Positions 12,776 through 21,732 of a DNA stretch of 36,228 nt are shown here, piece after piece. Each line of letters begins with the position of its first letter. The first letter of the stretch is position 1. The notes under the pieces are model-generated. The model had not been told where the DNA came from. It saw nothing but the letters and a program-made list of their open reading frames with translations, and did not search any database. The position numbers were made by a program, and so were the translations under genes. Source of the stretch: Dehalococcoidia bacterium (GTDB lineage Bacteria; Chloroflexota; Dehalococcoidia; SZUA-161); NCBI GenBank assembly GCA_011174795.1, contig DUEY01000019.1:1-36228 (forward strand), written 5' to 3'.

Positions 12776-15340
12776 ATGACGACACCTATCAGAAGCCAGT
12801 ACCTCAAGATTAAGCAGAGCTATCCCCATGCCATCGTCTTCTTCCGTTTGGGCGACTTCTACGAGACCTTCGACGATGACGCCAAGCTGGTATCGAGCGA
12901 GCTGGAGATTGTACTCACCTCCCGGGAGATGGGCAAAGGGAAGCGCTACCCCATGGCGGGCATCCCCTACCACGCGCTGGACGGCTACCTGGCGAAGCTC
13001 ATCAACCGGGGCTACAAAGTAGCTATCTGCGAGCAGATAGGCGAGCCCAAACCAGGGCGGGGCCTGGTGGAGCGGGGGGTGGTGCGGGTGGTGACACCGG
13101 GCACCGTCACCGAACCCAACCTGCTCGAGACGAAGGAGAACAACTATCTCGTCTCTATCGCCGCCGAGGGCGAGGAGGCGGGGATTGCATACATCGACAT
13201 CACTACCAGCGAGTTCGCCACCACTCAGCTTCCCGCGGAAAACGTCCCGCTCGAGCTGGAGCGCCTCAGGCCCTCAGAAATACTCATCCCCAGCGGTTCC
13301 CAGCTCCCCCAGTCATGGCTGCCAGCGCCGGCGACACAGCTCGACGACCGGTGGTTCGAGCTGGATATGGCGCAACAGACCCTGCTCAACAGCTTCGGCG
13401 CAGCCTCCCTTGAGGGCTACGGCTGCGCCCACCTGCCGCTGGCTATAATGGCGGCGGGACCCATCCTCAAGTATCTGGAGCAGACCCAGAAGAGCGCGCT
13501 GGAGCAGATAAACAGCCTCGCCACCTACTCCACCGAGTCCTTCATGACACTGGACGCGCAGACACGGCGCAACCTTGAGCTCTTCCAGAGCAGCCGCCTG
13601 GGGCTGACCAGCGGCTCGCTGCTGTCGGTCATCGACCTCACCAGGACGCCGATGGGCGGGAGGCTGCTCAAGAGGTGGCTAGGGCAGCCCCTCCTTGATA
13701 TAAAGCAACTGGAGCAGCGGCACCGCGCTGTGGAATGTTTCAATTCATTGCGGCGCTCAGAGGTAACAGGTCTCCTGGGCAAGCTCAGCGACATCGAGCG
13801 GCTGATCAACCGGGTGAGGTCGGGCACCGCCAACCCCAGGGAGCTGGTCTCACTGCGCCACAGCCTGGAGCAGGTGCCGCAGTTGAAGGCTGTGCTCGAA
13901 GAGGAGAAGAGCCTGGAGTGGCTCTACTCGGAACTGAAACCCTGTGACGATATCGTTACCCTCATATCGGAAGCCATCGCCGATGAACCGCCGGCGGCGG
14001 TGGTCGATGGGGACGCCATCAAGACGGGCTTCTCCAGCGAGCTGGACGAACTCCGCTCGGCTTCATCGAACGCCCGGAAGTACCTCGCCGACCTGGAGAA
14101 AACCGAGCGGGAGAGGACCGGGATAAAGTCGCTCAAGGTAGGCTACAACAAGGTGTTTGGCTACTACATCGAGGTTACCTCCGCACACGTCCACCGCGTC
14201 CCCGATGACTACATACGCAAGCAGACGCTGGTGGGGGCGGAGCGCTATTTCACCCCGCAGCTCAAGGAGTACGAGTCGCTGATACTCAACGCCGATTCGC
14301 GCATCTCCGACCTAGAGAATGCCATATTCCGCCAAGTCTGCCGCCAGGTGGGGGGCTGGAGCGAGCGCGTCCTGGGCATCGCCGCTGCCCTCGCCCACGT
14401 GGATGTCCTCGCAGCCTTCGCCGAGGCTGCCGAACGATACGGCTACGTCCGCGCCGTACTGACCGCGGACGACTCAATAACTATCTCCGGCGGACGCCAT
14501 CCCGTCGTGGAGCGTGCGCTGGTGGACGAGCAGTTCGTGCCCAACGACCTCTACATCTCGAACAATGACGCCCAGCTCATCATCCTCACCGGCCCCAATA
14601 TGTCGGGGAAGTCGACCTTCCTGCGGCAGGTCGCCATCATCGTGCTCATGGCGCAGGTCGGCAGCTTCGTCCCCGCCGACTCTGCCACCATCGGCATTGT
14701 CGACCGCATCTTCACCAGGGTCGGGCTCCAGGACGACCTCGTCACCGGGCAGTCGACCTTCATGATCGAGATGCTGGAGACGGCCAACATACTTAATAAT
14801 GCCACTTCTAGATCGCTGATTATACTGGACGAAATCGGACGGGGCACCTCGACCTACGACGGGCTCTCCATCGCACAGGCTGTGGCGGAGTACATACACA
14901 ACCACCCCCGGCTCGGAGCCAAGACGCTGTTCGCCACCCACTACCACGAACTGGTAGGGCTGGCGAGCTTCCTGCCGAGGGTGAGGAACTACAACGTCGC
15001 CGTGTCCGAGGAGGGCGGCAAGGTGGTCTTTCTGCGCAAGATTATCCCCGGCGCCGCCGACAAGAGCTACGGTATCCACGTGGCTCAACTCGCGGGCCTC
15101 CCCCGCGCTGTGGTGCACCGCGCCGAGGAGGTTCTCGTCGACCTCGAGAACCATACCGGGCAGAAGGAAGCACCGGGCGCGCCCCGCCGACGGGAGCGTA
15201 TACCCACCGAGCAACTGCCGCTTTTCGGGCAGAAGCCGCCCATTATGGACGAGATACTCGGTCTTGACATCTCCTCGATGACGCCGCTCGAGGCCATCAC
15301 CAAGCTCTACGAGCTTCAGGAGAAGGCAAAGGGGGGTTGA
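12776..15340 (+). CDS. mutS: DNA mismatch repair protein MutS
   Basis: An 854-residue MutS1. The mismatch-recognition motif F28-Y29-E30 inserts at the mismatch; the connector, core, clamp and ATPase domains follow in the usual order. Walker A is GPNMSGKST (from residue 606), Walker B and the signature are in ILDEIGRGTSTYDG, and the C-terminal region ends with the P-loop dimer helix-turn-helix and a short tail. MutS scans DNA and recruits MutL. ATG 12776 was preferred to the TTG immediately before it. The ribosome site is weak and the leader short. No mutL lies in the window; the next gene, 7 bp on, is an unknown membrane protein, possibly cotranscribed. Confidence 0.97.
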   Translation: MTTPIRSQYLKIKQSYPHAIVFFRLGDFYETFDDDAKLVSSELEIVLTSREMGKGKRYPMAGIPYHALDGYLAKLINRGYKVAICEQIGEPKPGRGLVERGVVRVVTPGTVTEPNLLETKENNYLVSIAAEGEEAGIAYIDITTSEFATTQLPAENVPLELERLRPSEILIPSGSQLPQSWLPAPATQLDDRWFELDMAQQTLLNSFGAASLEGYGCAHLPLAIMAAGPILKYLEQTQKSALEQINSLATYSTESFMTLDAQTRRNLELFQSSRLGLTSGSLLSVIDLTRTPMGGRLLKRWLGQPLLDIKQLEQRHRAVECFNSLRRSEVTGLLGKLSDIERLINRVRSGTANPRELVSLRHSLEQVPQLKAVLEEEKSLEWLYSELKPCDDIVTLISEAIADEPPAAVVDGDAIKTGFSSELDELRSASSNARKYLADLEKTERERTGIKSLKVGYNKVFGYYIEVTSAHVHRVPDDYIRKQTLVGAERYFTPQLKEYESLILNADSRISDLENAIFRQVCRQVGGWSERVLGIAAALAHVDVLAAFAEAAERYGYVRAVLTADDSITISGGRHPVVERALVDEQFVPNDLYISNNDAQLIILTGPNMSGKSTFLRQVAIIVLMAQVGSFVPADSATIGIVDRIFTRVGLQDDLVTGQSTFMIEMLETANILNNATSRSLIILDEIGRGTSTYDGLSIAQAVAEYIHNHPRLGAKTLFATHYHELVGLASFLPRVRNYNVAVSEEGGKVVFLRKIIPGAADKSYGIHVAQLAGLPRAVVHRAEEVLVDLENHTGQKEAPGAPRRRERIPTEQLPLFGQKPPIMDEILGLDISSMTPLEAITKLYELQEKAKGG

Positions 15341-15347
15341 GACAGGC

Positions 15348-15782
15348 ATGGAAAGGCTCATTTTCTACAGGTTAATCCTGGTTCTCGCCTGCGGCATAGC
15401 CGCGCTGGTGGGGCTGTTCCTGCCCTGGATGACAGGAGGCTGGCTCCTCGACTTCAGCATGTCAGGCTGGGACTGGATATCGGAGGCCGGCATCGAGGAC
15501 GCTCACGAAGCCTTCATAGCCCTGGTCGGCGGTAGTATGATGATTGCTTTTACCTTTCCCGCCCTGGTCATCTACCTAGTCAACAAGAAAGCGAAGGGAG
15601 AGGTGCGGATACTCGGTGTCCTGACGGCGATAGCCGCACTCGCTGCCCTGGTGGGTTGCTGGCTGTTCGTCAAGACGATAAACGATACCCCGGCTACCGA
15701 CCTCGGCACGGGCTTGTTTGTCTCCGCCGCCGGCTCGACACTGGGGATGATTTTCGGTCTTTCAGTCCCGTTGCGTGTCTGA
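15348..15782 (+). CDS. Membrane protein, four predicted helices
   Basis: Unknown 144-residue protein. Hydrophobic segments are at about residues 7-27 (ILVLACGIAALVGLFLPWM), 57-78, 88-108 and 123-143, separated by short polar loops; the stretch FLPWMTGGWLLDFSMSGWDW is a Trp-rich extracytoplasmic loop seen in many small bacterial membrane proteins of unknown role. The gene begins 7 bp after mutS, which suggests cotranscription, but a functional link with mismatch repair is not implied. The start ATG at 15348 has a G-rich stretch upstream rather than a clean ribosome site. Confidence 0.65.
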   Translation: MERLIFYRLILVLACGIAALVGLFLPWMTGGWLLDFSMSGWDWISEAGIEDAHEAFIALVGGSMMIAFTFPALVIYLVNKKAKGEVRILGVLTAIAALAALVGCWLFVKTINDTPATDLGTGLFVSAAGSTLGMIFGLSVPLRV

Positions 15783-15822
15783 AGTGCGGCATGTGTAGTA
15801 AAATATGTCAAGGAGGTTTGGG

Positions 15823-16734
15823 ATGTACAAGGAGATACTCGTTCCGCTGGACGGTTCTGAGCTGGCCGAGGTCGCTCTGCCCTACGCCGAGCAACTGGCG
15901 GGAAGGCTGGGCTCCGCGGTCACCCTGTTACATGTATGTGAGTCGGCCGACGAGAAGTACCGCCACATGCACGAGCTCTATCTTGAGAAAATGGTCGAGG
16001 CGACAAAGAGCCACGCCGAGAAGCTCCGCAATAAGACGAATGGAAAAGCGGTCAGGGTGAAGTCAGCCCTTCTGGACGGCCATGTTGCCGAGCAGATAGT
16101 GGACTACGCCGACAGCAAGAGAATCGGCCTCATAATCATGGCGACGCACGGGCGTTCGGGCATCAGGCGCTGGGTGCTGGGAGACGTTGCCGCCAAGGTG
16201 GTCAGGGCTACACAGCGTCCGGTGGTGCTCATCAGGGCCGAGGGCGCCAGCCCCGACGTTCGCAAGGGCAGCATACTCAAGAAGGCGCTCGTCCCCCTCG
16301 ACGGCTCCAGCGAGAGCGAAGCGGTGATTCCCTATATCGAGCAGCTCGCACCCAACCTCGATACAGAGGTCATCCTTCTCCAGGTGGTGGCGCCAGCCTA
16401 CTTCGCCTACAGCGTCCCCGGGGAGACCATCCAGATGTACCACACCGCCGAGGAGCTGGAGGCATTGACCACAAAAGCGGGAAACTATCTGGAGAATGTG
16501 GTCAACGCACTCAAGGAAAAGGGTATCAAAGCGAAGTACGAGATCGGTGTGGGCGCGGCAGCCGACGAGATTATCAGGCTCGCCGATGAAATGCGCGCCG
16601 ACGTGGTGGCGATGTCAACACACGGGCGGTCGGGGATCAGCCGCTGGGCTTTCGGCAGCACCGCAGATAAGGTCCTCCACGCGGGCAACACCCCCGTCAT
16701 GCTGGTCAGGGCACAGGCCCCCAGCACAGAGTAG
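15823..16734 (+). CDS. Universal stress protein, two UspA domains
   Basis: A 303-residue tandem UspA protein; domains start with ILVPLDGS and ALVPLDGS. In both, the nucleotide motif is altered: ATHG...GD in the first and STHG...GS in the second, so the first glycine of G-x2-G-x9-G-S/T is replaced and the first domain has Asp in place of Ser/Thr. Reduced or no ATP binding is therefore possible, unlike the protein at 1636. The ATG at 15823 was chosen over 15805 because AAGGAGG (15810-15816) is 6 nt before it and the frame then begins MYKEILVPLDGS, the typical family start. A strong hairpin terminator follows at 16750. Confidence 0.9.
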   Translation: MYKEILVPLDGSELAEVALPYAEQLAGRLGSAVTLLHVCESADEKYRHMHELYLEKMVEATKSHAEKLRNKTNGKAVRVKSALLDGHVAEQIVDYADSKRIGLIIMATHGRSGIRRWVLGDVAAKVVRATQRPVVLIRAEGASPDVRKGSILKKALVPLDGSSESEAVIPYIEQLAPNLDTEVILLQVVAPAYFAYSVPGETIQMYHTAEELEALTTKAGNYLENVVNALKEKGIKAKYEIGVGAAADEIIRLADEMRADVVAMSTHGRSGISRWAFGSTADKVLHAGNTPVMLVRAQAPSTE

Positions 16735-16749
16735 CACAGGGGACACAAG

Positions 16750-16779
16750 AAGGGGGCAGTAGTTCCAACTGCCCCCTTT
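16750..16779 (+). terminator. Intrinsic terminator
   Basis: AAGGGGGCAGT (16750-16760) and ACTGCCCCCTT (16768-16778) are exact complements around a 7-nt loop and are followed by a short T run. It lies 15 bp after the universal stress gene. The rest of the gap to 16995 shows a TATAAT at 16820 and a TTGACA at 16918 but no gene. Confidence 0.7.
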
Positions 16780-16917
16780 CACAGGTCCGTCTCCACACCC
16801 GGAAGGAAATCACAACAGGTATAATTTCATGAAACGGGTGCAATCGGGACACCTCGATTCTACAGAATCAAGTTAGACTCTGTATGTGATAAAAGTCACA
16901 ACGCCCCCCTCCAGCCC

Positions 16918-16946
16918 TTGACAAGCCGCTACAAATCGTGTACCAC
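16918..16946 (+). promoter_or_regulatory. Possible apgM promoter
   Basis: A perfect TTGACA (16918-16923) with a 17-bp spacer to TACCAC, a weak -10 match. It would give a leader of about 43 nt to the apgM start. Confidence 0.35.
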
Positions 16947-16995
16947 AGTAGCACTCAGAACCAGAGCACGGCTCACTGAAAGCAAAGGGCAGCTT

Positions 16996-18294
16996 ATGAG
17001 ATGCATCCTGGTGATACTGGACGGCCTGGGGGACCGGGCTCATGACGCCCTCGCCGGGCGCACTCCGCTCCAGGCAGCATACACCCCCCACCTCGACCGC
17101 CTGGCGACTGCGGGGATGAACGGGCTTTACCACGCCTACCTGCAAGGAGTATCGCTCTCCAGTGAGGTCGCCCACTTCCTGATGTTCGGCTATGACCGCG
17201 AGGAACTCCCCGGGCGGGGATACCTCGAAGCTGTGGGCTACGGTCTGGAACCCGACGCGGAGGACGTGTTCCTGCTCTGCCATCTCTGCAGCGTCGCAGA
17301 GAAAGACGGACAGCTTGTCCTGGCCCATGAGCGACCGGAGGTAGCCAAGTCCGAGCTGTACGCCCTCAAGAAGGCGCTCAATACCTGCAAATCCAACGAT
17401 ATCGGCATCAGGTTTGTTTCCACGCGAAAGGGCGATGGCTTGCTCGTACTCTCAGGAGCGGTATCCCCCGCCATTACCGACAGCGACCCCATCTACGAAG
17501 GAAGGCCGCTCATCTCCGTAGAGCCCGCCGATGCCACCCCCGAGGCACGGAGAACGTCGGAGCAGATGAACCGGTACCTGCTCTCGGTGTATCGAACGCT
17601 CTCCAGCCATCCGCTCAACCTTGGACGCAAAGAGAAGGGTCTCCCGCCGGTGAACGCCCTCGCCACCCAGCGCGCGGGCAGGAAGCAACCGCTCACGCCC
17701 TTCTTCGAGAAGTGGGGGCTCAAGGCTCTGTCGATAGCGTCCCTCCCCATCTACTGGGGACTGTGCCGCGAACTGGGCATGGAGGTAAGTGAGGTCAAGG
17801 ACAGCGGGGACCCCGAGGGAGACCTGAGGGAGAGGCTTTCCCTGGCTCACGGTTCCAGGGAGTACGACTTCATCCACGTGCACACCAAGGTAGCCGACGA
17901 GGCGGGTCACACCAAGGACCCCTCCATCAAGAAAGCCGTGATAGAGGCCCTCGACCGCGCTATGGCATTCGCCGTGGAGGAGATTATGCCCGACCCCGAG
18001 GTGCTGCTCGTGGTGACGGCGGACCACTCGACAGCCAGCGTGGGCACGATGATTCACACCGGCGAGACAGTGCCCCTGACCATGGTGGGGAAATTCCCCC
18101 GCCGCGATCGGGTGACAGCGTTCAACGAAATCGACTGCGCCCGCGGGGCGCTGGGCCCGGTGAGGGGAGTGGAGCTTATGCACCTCGTCCTCAATTTCCT
18201 CGACAGGGGCAAGCTCGGGGGCCTGATGGACACGACTCACGACCAGCCGTACTACCCGGGACACTCAAAACCGCTGAACTTGGATGGTTATTGA
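16996..18294 (+). CDS. apgM: 2,3-bisphosphoglycerate-independent phosphoglycerate mutase, archaeal type
   Basis: The 432-residue protein belongs to the alkaline phosphatase superfamily. Metal-binding parts are DGLGDR near the N-terminus, a Ser in GVSLSSEV that is the phosphorylated residue candidate, HVHTKVADEAGH with metal ligands, VTADHS and IHTGETVP. It interconverts 3- and 2-phosphoglycerate in glycolysis and gluconeogenesis. ApgM replaces the cofactor-dependent or GpmI enzymes in archaea and some bacteria including Dehalococcoidia. The ATG at 16996 is used, with AAAGG 7 nt upstream, rather than the longer TTG start at 16918, which has no site and would add about 26 basic residues. The stop TGA overlaps the start region of the PP-loop gene, so the two are translationally coupled. 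Confidence 0.9.
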   Translation: MRCILVILDGLGDRAHDALAGRTPLQAAYTPHLDRLATAGMNGLYHAYLQGVSLSSEVAHFLMFGYDREELPGRGYLEAVGYGLEPDAEDVFLLCHLCSVAEKDGQLVLAHERPEVAKSELYALKKALNTCKSNDIGIRFVSTRKGDGLLVLSGAVSPAITDSDPIYEGRPLISVEPADATPEARRTSEQMNRYLLSVYRTLSSHPLNLGRKEKGLPPVNALATQRAGRKQPLTPFFEKWGLKALSIASLPIYWGLCRELGMEVSEVKDSGDPEGDLRERLSLAHGSREYDFIHVHTKVADEAGHTKDPSIKKAVIEALDRAMAFAVEEIMPDPEVLLVVTADHSTASVGTMIHTGETVPLTMVGKFPRRDRVTAFNEIDCARGALGPVRGVELMHLVLNFLDRGKLGGLMDTTHDQPYYPGHSKPLNLDGY

Positions 18295-18296
18295 TC

Positions 18297-19127
18297 ATGG
18301 ACAGTCAGAAGGCGAGAGCGCTGCTCAGCACAAAGCCCGAGCTGGTCAACTCCTTCCCCGACTGGATGCTGCCCGCGACCACGATCGAGCGGTTGAGGAA
18401 TACCGAAGGGGTGGCCATCGCCGAGATTGCGGGAAGGGACAGCGTGGCAGCAGCCCTGGCTGCGGTAGAGCGTCACCCCATAAGGGCGGTCCTACCAACT
18501 ATCGCGTACACGGGCACCGAGTACGGCGACTGGGGTATACCGCTTGAGAAAAGCCGCTACCTCGCGCAGAGGCTGGGCGAGTCCGGCATTGAGGTCACCG
18601 GGCCTGTTTTACTCGGAGCGCCGCGGTTCTGGTGGCTTCTCTGCGGGCGGCACATCTCGTCACTCATCCGCCGCTTCAGCTTCTACACCCCCTGCCTCGG
18701 CTGCCATCTCTACCTCCACGCCCTGCGCATCCCCCTGGCAAGACTCGTCGGCGCCGGTTTCGTCATCGGGGGTTCGCGGGAAAGCCACGACGGCCGCATC
18801 AAGGTGAACCAGACAGCAACGGCGCTTGATGCTTACGTCAAGTTTGTGCGTGAGTTCGGCATCGAACTGCTCCTGCCGCTGCGGCACATGGGTACAGGCG
18901 AGGAAATCGAGCGGATAGTGGGACGTAACTGGGATGAAGGGGGGGAGCAGCTTCAATGCGTCCTAAGCGGCAACTACCGGGATACGGACGGCGCCGTTGT
19001 TATCGATGAGGGAGACGTACAGTGTTTCTTCGATGAGTTCGCCCTCCCCCTGGCGGAAGAGATAGTGCGGGACTACCTCGCGGGGAGAAGCCCGGCCAGG
19101 CTCGCCTCAATCAAACCAGCTCCTTGA
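18297..19127 (+). CDS. PP-loop-like (adenine nucleotide alpha hydrolase fold) enzyme
   Basis: A 276-residue protein. Near residue 46 is AEIAGRDSVAAA, a variant of the PP-loop SGGxDS that binds and adenylates substrates, with Ala-Gly-Arg in place of Ser-Gly-Gly. Further on, TPCLGCHLYLH contains a CxxC pair like those of tRNA thiolases (MnmA, TtuA), and VIGGSRESHDGRIKVNQ is a second conserved loop. The family may activate a tRNA, base or acid with ATP, but the substrate is unknown. Start ATG 18297 lies 2 bp after the apgM stop, so the genes are coupled. The 3' end overlaps the convergent PPC-domain gene by 17 bp. The fold assignment is moderately firm, the reaction unknown. Confidence 0.7.
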   Translation: MDSQKARALLSTKPELVNSFPDWMLPATTIERLRNTEGVAIAEIAGRDSVAAALAAVERHPIRAVLPTIAYTGTEYGDWGIPLEKSRYLAQRLGESGIEVTGPVLLGAPRFWWLLCGRHISSLIRRFSFYTPCLGCHLYLHALRIPLARLVGAGFVIGGSRESHDGRIKVNQTATALDAYVKFVREFGIELLLPLRHMGTGEEIERIVGRNWDEGGEQLQCVLSGNYRDTDGAVVIDEGDVQCFFDEFALPLAEEIVRDYLAGRSPARLASIKPAP

Positions 19128-19515
19128 GCCCGGTGTAGCTGTCCGCCTGACGGCGGAGCTGCTCATCCAGCTCCCCGATGACCACCTCCGCGGTGGAGAA
19201 CACTATCGCCTCGGCGAGATGGCCACCCATGCAGCCCTCCTGGCATGAAAGCTGGATATGGATGTGCATGATGGGGTTATGGTCCTCCAGCGCCACCGAG
19301 CCCTGGGCGCAGACTATCTCGAGCGGTCCCGGGTACTTCACGCTGTCGTACTTCCCCGGAAGCTCCATAAGGTAATTGAGCCGCGCGCTCTCCAGCGAGC
19401 CGATGATGCCGATGACAACGCCCGAGGTGACGTCATGCTCGTGGCAGTAGGAGGTTATCCCGCCAAGCAGCTCCTGCCCCGGCTTGACCCTGAATACGTG
19501 CACCTTGGTGAACAT
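19111..19515 (-). CDS. PPC/DUF296 domain protein
   Basis: A 134-residue single-domain protein. The family pattern is clear: a first strand with RVKPGQELLGGITSYC, then VVIGIIGSLESARL, and the metal or ligand site HIHIQLSCQEGCMGGHL, where the His and GGHL form the conserved core. Bacterial PPC proteins form trimers and are often called DNA-binding by analogy with plant AT-hook proteins; their real role is not known. The ATG at 19515 has AAGG just upstream and GGAGG further on. It lies 19 bp downstream of the ornithine cyclodeaminase-like gene and probably shares its transcript. Its 3' end overlaps the PP-loop gene on the other strand by 17 bp. Confidence 0.85.
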   Translation of the reverse strand: MFTKVHVFRVKPGQELLGGITSYCHEHDVTSGVVIGIIGSLESARLNYLMELPGKYDSVKYPGPLEIVCAQGSVALEDHNPIMHIHIQLSCQEGCMGGHLAEAIVFSTAEVVIGELDEQLRRQADSYTGLKELV

Positions 19516-19534
19516 CTGCCTTACCCCCTCCAGT

Positions 19535-20491
19535 TCAGACTATATCTATGGACGGGTATCCGCCCCGCTCAGTAGCCTTCTCATAGACCAGCCGGGCTGT
19601 CGCCACATCTTCGATAGACAAGCCGGTGGAGTCAAAGATAGTAATGTCCCCGTCGCCTTCCCGACCCGGTTTGATGCCAGCTATTACCTCGCCCAGGGTG
19701 CCCTGGATTTGCTCCTTAGTAAAGAGACCCCGGGAGACTGCAACATTTATCTCGCCACCATGGCAGGCCTGCGTTACATCATCGACCACTACCCTCGCCA
19801 TTCGCAACAGCGCCGGGTCGAGCTCCTGCTTGCCCGGCGCGTCCGCCCCTACCGCATCGATATGCGTCCCGAGCCTGACCCAAGATGCCTGTACCACAGG
19901 CGCTGTTGCCGGCGTCAGAGTGCATACAATATCCGACGCCGCTGTTTCCTCCGCTGAGGCCTCTTTAATGTTGAATCGGGGGAAGGAACTGATAAGAGCC
20001 ACCGCAGCTTCAGGGCGCATATCGTAGACCTTTATCTCTTCCAGCGAGAAGACGCGAGCATGGGACTCGAGGTGCATATATGACTGGCGGCCGGCACCGA
20101 TCAAACCCATGGTGCGGGAGTCGGTTCGCGCCAGATATCGGGAAGCGATTGCCGAGGTAGCCGCCGTACGGTATGCAGTAAGCTCAGTGGCGTCCATGAT
20201 TGCCAGGGGATACCCTGTATTCGGGTCGCTGTAGATAAAGATGCCCATAATACTGGGCAATCCCAACTCCCGGTTCTCAAGATGCACATTGACCCACTTG
20301 ACGCCGGCGGCACCGGGTATGGCACCGGGCATAGCCCTGAAGTCGCCCTTCTCCAGCTTCACGTACACCTTCGGCACCATCTGGGCCCGGCCGGCGGCGT
20401 GCTCCCGGAAAGTCTGCTCCAGCACACCCGTTACCTCCTCCATGTTCAGCAACTCAGCCACATCTCCTCTGCTCAGGAGTAACGTGCTCAT
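19535..20491 (-). CDS. Ornithine cyclodeaminase / mu-crystallin family dehydrogenase
   Basis: A 318-residue protein of the OCD/mu-crystallin family. The N-terminal part carries the substrate region (FRAMPGAIPG, GVKWVNVH with Lys, AIMDATELTAYRTAATSAIA), and the Rossmann domain begins MGLIGAGRQSYMHL; a late Asp sits in DAVGADAPGKQELD. Members include ornithine cyclodeaminase, alanine dehydrogenase and ketimine reductases; they use NAD(P) and act on amino or imino acids in the cytoplasm. The substrate cannot be read from sequence alone. ATG 20491 has AGGAG 8 nt upstream. A hairpin at 20523-20544 lies in its leader. It is followed by the PPC gene in a two-gene operon. Confidence 0.85.
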   Translation of the reverse strand: MSTLLLSRGDVAELLNMEEVTGVLEQTFREHAAGRAQMVPKVYVKLEKGDFRAMPGAIPGAAGVKWVNVHLENRELGLPSIMGIFIYSDPNTGYPLAIMDATELTAYRTAATSAIASRYLARTDSRTMGLIGAGRQSYMHLESHARVFSLEEIKVYDMRPEAAVALISSFPRFNIKEASAEETAASDIVCTLTPATAPVVQASWVRLGTHIDAVGADAPGKQELDPALLRMARVVVDDVTQACHGGEINVAVSRGLFTKEQIQGTLGEVIAGIKPGREGDGDITIFDSTGLSIEDVATARLVYEKATERGGYPSIDIV

Positions 20492-20522
20492 TTCTTTTTC
20501 TCCTGGATGTTACTACGACGGT

Positions 20523-20544
20523 TAGCCTGCCTCTTAACAGGCTA
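20523..20544 (-). other. Hairpin in the leader of the OCD-family gene
   Basis: TAGCCTG and CAGGCTA form a perfect 7-bp stem around an 8-nt loop, 32 bp upstream of the start codon at 20491. No T-run follows on the minus strand. Confidence 0.35.
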
Positions 20545-20635
20545 GCACGCCTCCGCCTGCTATTCAAGAACCCTGGAAGATATTGCTGGCAATAAAATAG
20601 CCGGCCTATATTGCATCCCCTCTGCCGGCCTCACG

Positions 20636-20664
20636 TTGACAATACCGTGCGCCTTTGCTACCCT
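20636..20664 (+). promoter_or_regulatory. Promoter of the 20.7-23.2 kb operon
   Basis: A perfect TTGACA (20636-20641), a 17-bp spacer and an extended -10, TGC-TACCCT (hexamer 20659-20664, 3/6 match). Transcription would start near 20671 and the first gene begins at 20710. Confidence 0.5.
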
Positions 20665-20709
20665 ATCACTCGGCTTGCCCGCGGCACGGATGTTACATAT
20701 GCCAGTTAC

Positions 20710-21702
20710 ATGGAGCTCAAACTGAAAGAAACGCCTGAAAATCTCCGAGACCTGGTAAACAGCCAGGCGGACTTCATCATCGACAACCAGCTTCCCTCCG
20801 GAGCTATCCCCTGGTACCGTGGCGGGGTCACCGACCCCTGGGACCACGTTGAGGGAGCCATAGCCCTTGACCTCGCCGGCAGGTGCACCGAGGCTGCGGT
20901 AGCCTACGCATGGTCGCGCACTATGCAGAACCCCGACGGGAGCTGGTACCACAGCTACCAGGACGACCGCGCGCTCAACTCGATAAAGGACACCAACTTC
21001 ACCAGCTACTTCGCCACAGGGATATGGTTCCATTATCTCGCAACCGGGGATAGAGACTTCCTCAGCGGGATGTGGCCCTCGGTGTCGAATGCTATAGACT
21101 TCACCCTGAGCCTTCAGCAGCCCGCCGGGGAGATACCCTGGGCCTGCAACGACGAGGGAGTAGTCTGGCCCAACGCCATCCTGACATCAGACTGCTGCAT
21201 CTGGCACAGTATCAGGAACGCTATAAAAATTGCGGGGGTTCTGGGTATAGACAAGCCCGACTGGGATAACGCGAGCGTGCGGCTGCTCGAAGCGATACGA
21301 AAACGCCCCGAGCTCTTCGATAGGATGGGCGAGAACAGGCGCCGCTACGCTATGAACTGGTTCTATCCCGTCCTCACCGGCGTTGTCACCGGTGAGGAGG
21401 CAAGGGAGCATATCAACAGGGAGTGGGCTGACTTTATAATAGAAGGCTGGGGGTGCAGGGTCGCCGCCGATGAGGACGTGACCGCGGTGGCGGAGACAGG
21501 CGAGCTTATCATCGCCCTCTGCCTCATTGGCGAACACGAGAAGGCGGGGCTGCTGCTGGACTGGACGCTGCGGCTGCGGGACAGCGAGGGCGGCTTCTGC
21601 CGCGGGATAAAGCTGCCGCAGGAGGAAGCCTGCCCGCCGGAGCGGGCTACCTGGACATCGGCAGCGCTGATACTGGCCATAGCCGCCATGTGCAGGGCTT
21701 AA
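20710..21702 (+). CDS. Alpha/alpha-toroid protein (six-hairpin glycosidase / prenyltransferase-like fold)
   Basis: The 330-residue protein repeats helical hairpins with Trp- and Asp-rich loops, such as SGAIPWYRGG, WDHVEGAIALDLAGR, NPDGSWYHSY, DRDFLSGMWPSV and AGEIPWACND. This pattern is typical of alpha/alpha-toroid proteins, which include glycoside hydrolases and squalene or prenyl cyclases. No DDXXD or DXDD motif of a terpene cyclase is evident, so a sugar-acting enzyme is at least as likely. ATG 20710 was chosen because nothing upstream has a ribosome site and the promoter above ends just before it; a 33-residue extension is possible. It is the first gene of an operon with a methyltransferase and a radical SAM enzyme. 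Confidence 0.65.
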   Translation: MELKLKETPENLRDLVNSQADFIIDNQLPSGAIPWYRGGVTDPWDHVEGAIALDLAGRCTEAAVAYAWSRTMQNPDGSWYHSYQDDRALNSIKDTNFTSYFATGIWFHYLATGDRDFLSGMWPSVSNAIDFTLSLQQPAGEIPWACNDEGVVWPNAILTSDCCIWHSIRNAIKIAGVLGIDKPDWDNASVRLLEAIRKRPELFDRMGENRRRYAMNWFYPVLTGVVTGEEAREHINREWADFIIEGWGCRVAADEDVTAVAETGELIIALCLIGEHEKAGLLLDWTLRLRDSEGGFCRGIKLPQEEACPPERATWTSAALILAIAAMCRA

Positions 21703-21732
21703 AAATCAAGGTTTTACGACGAGGAAGGTAAT

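Noticed and set aside
14474-15361. 295-residue minus-strand frame inside mutS
   Set aside because: Antisense to the mutS ATPase domain, whose Walker motifs are intact; low-complexity Arg/Val/Gly composition.
17452-18264. 270-residue minus-strand frame inside apgM
   Set aside because: Shadow of the mutase reading frame; no start context and many His/Gly repeats typical of antisense GC-rich codons.
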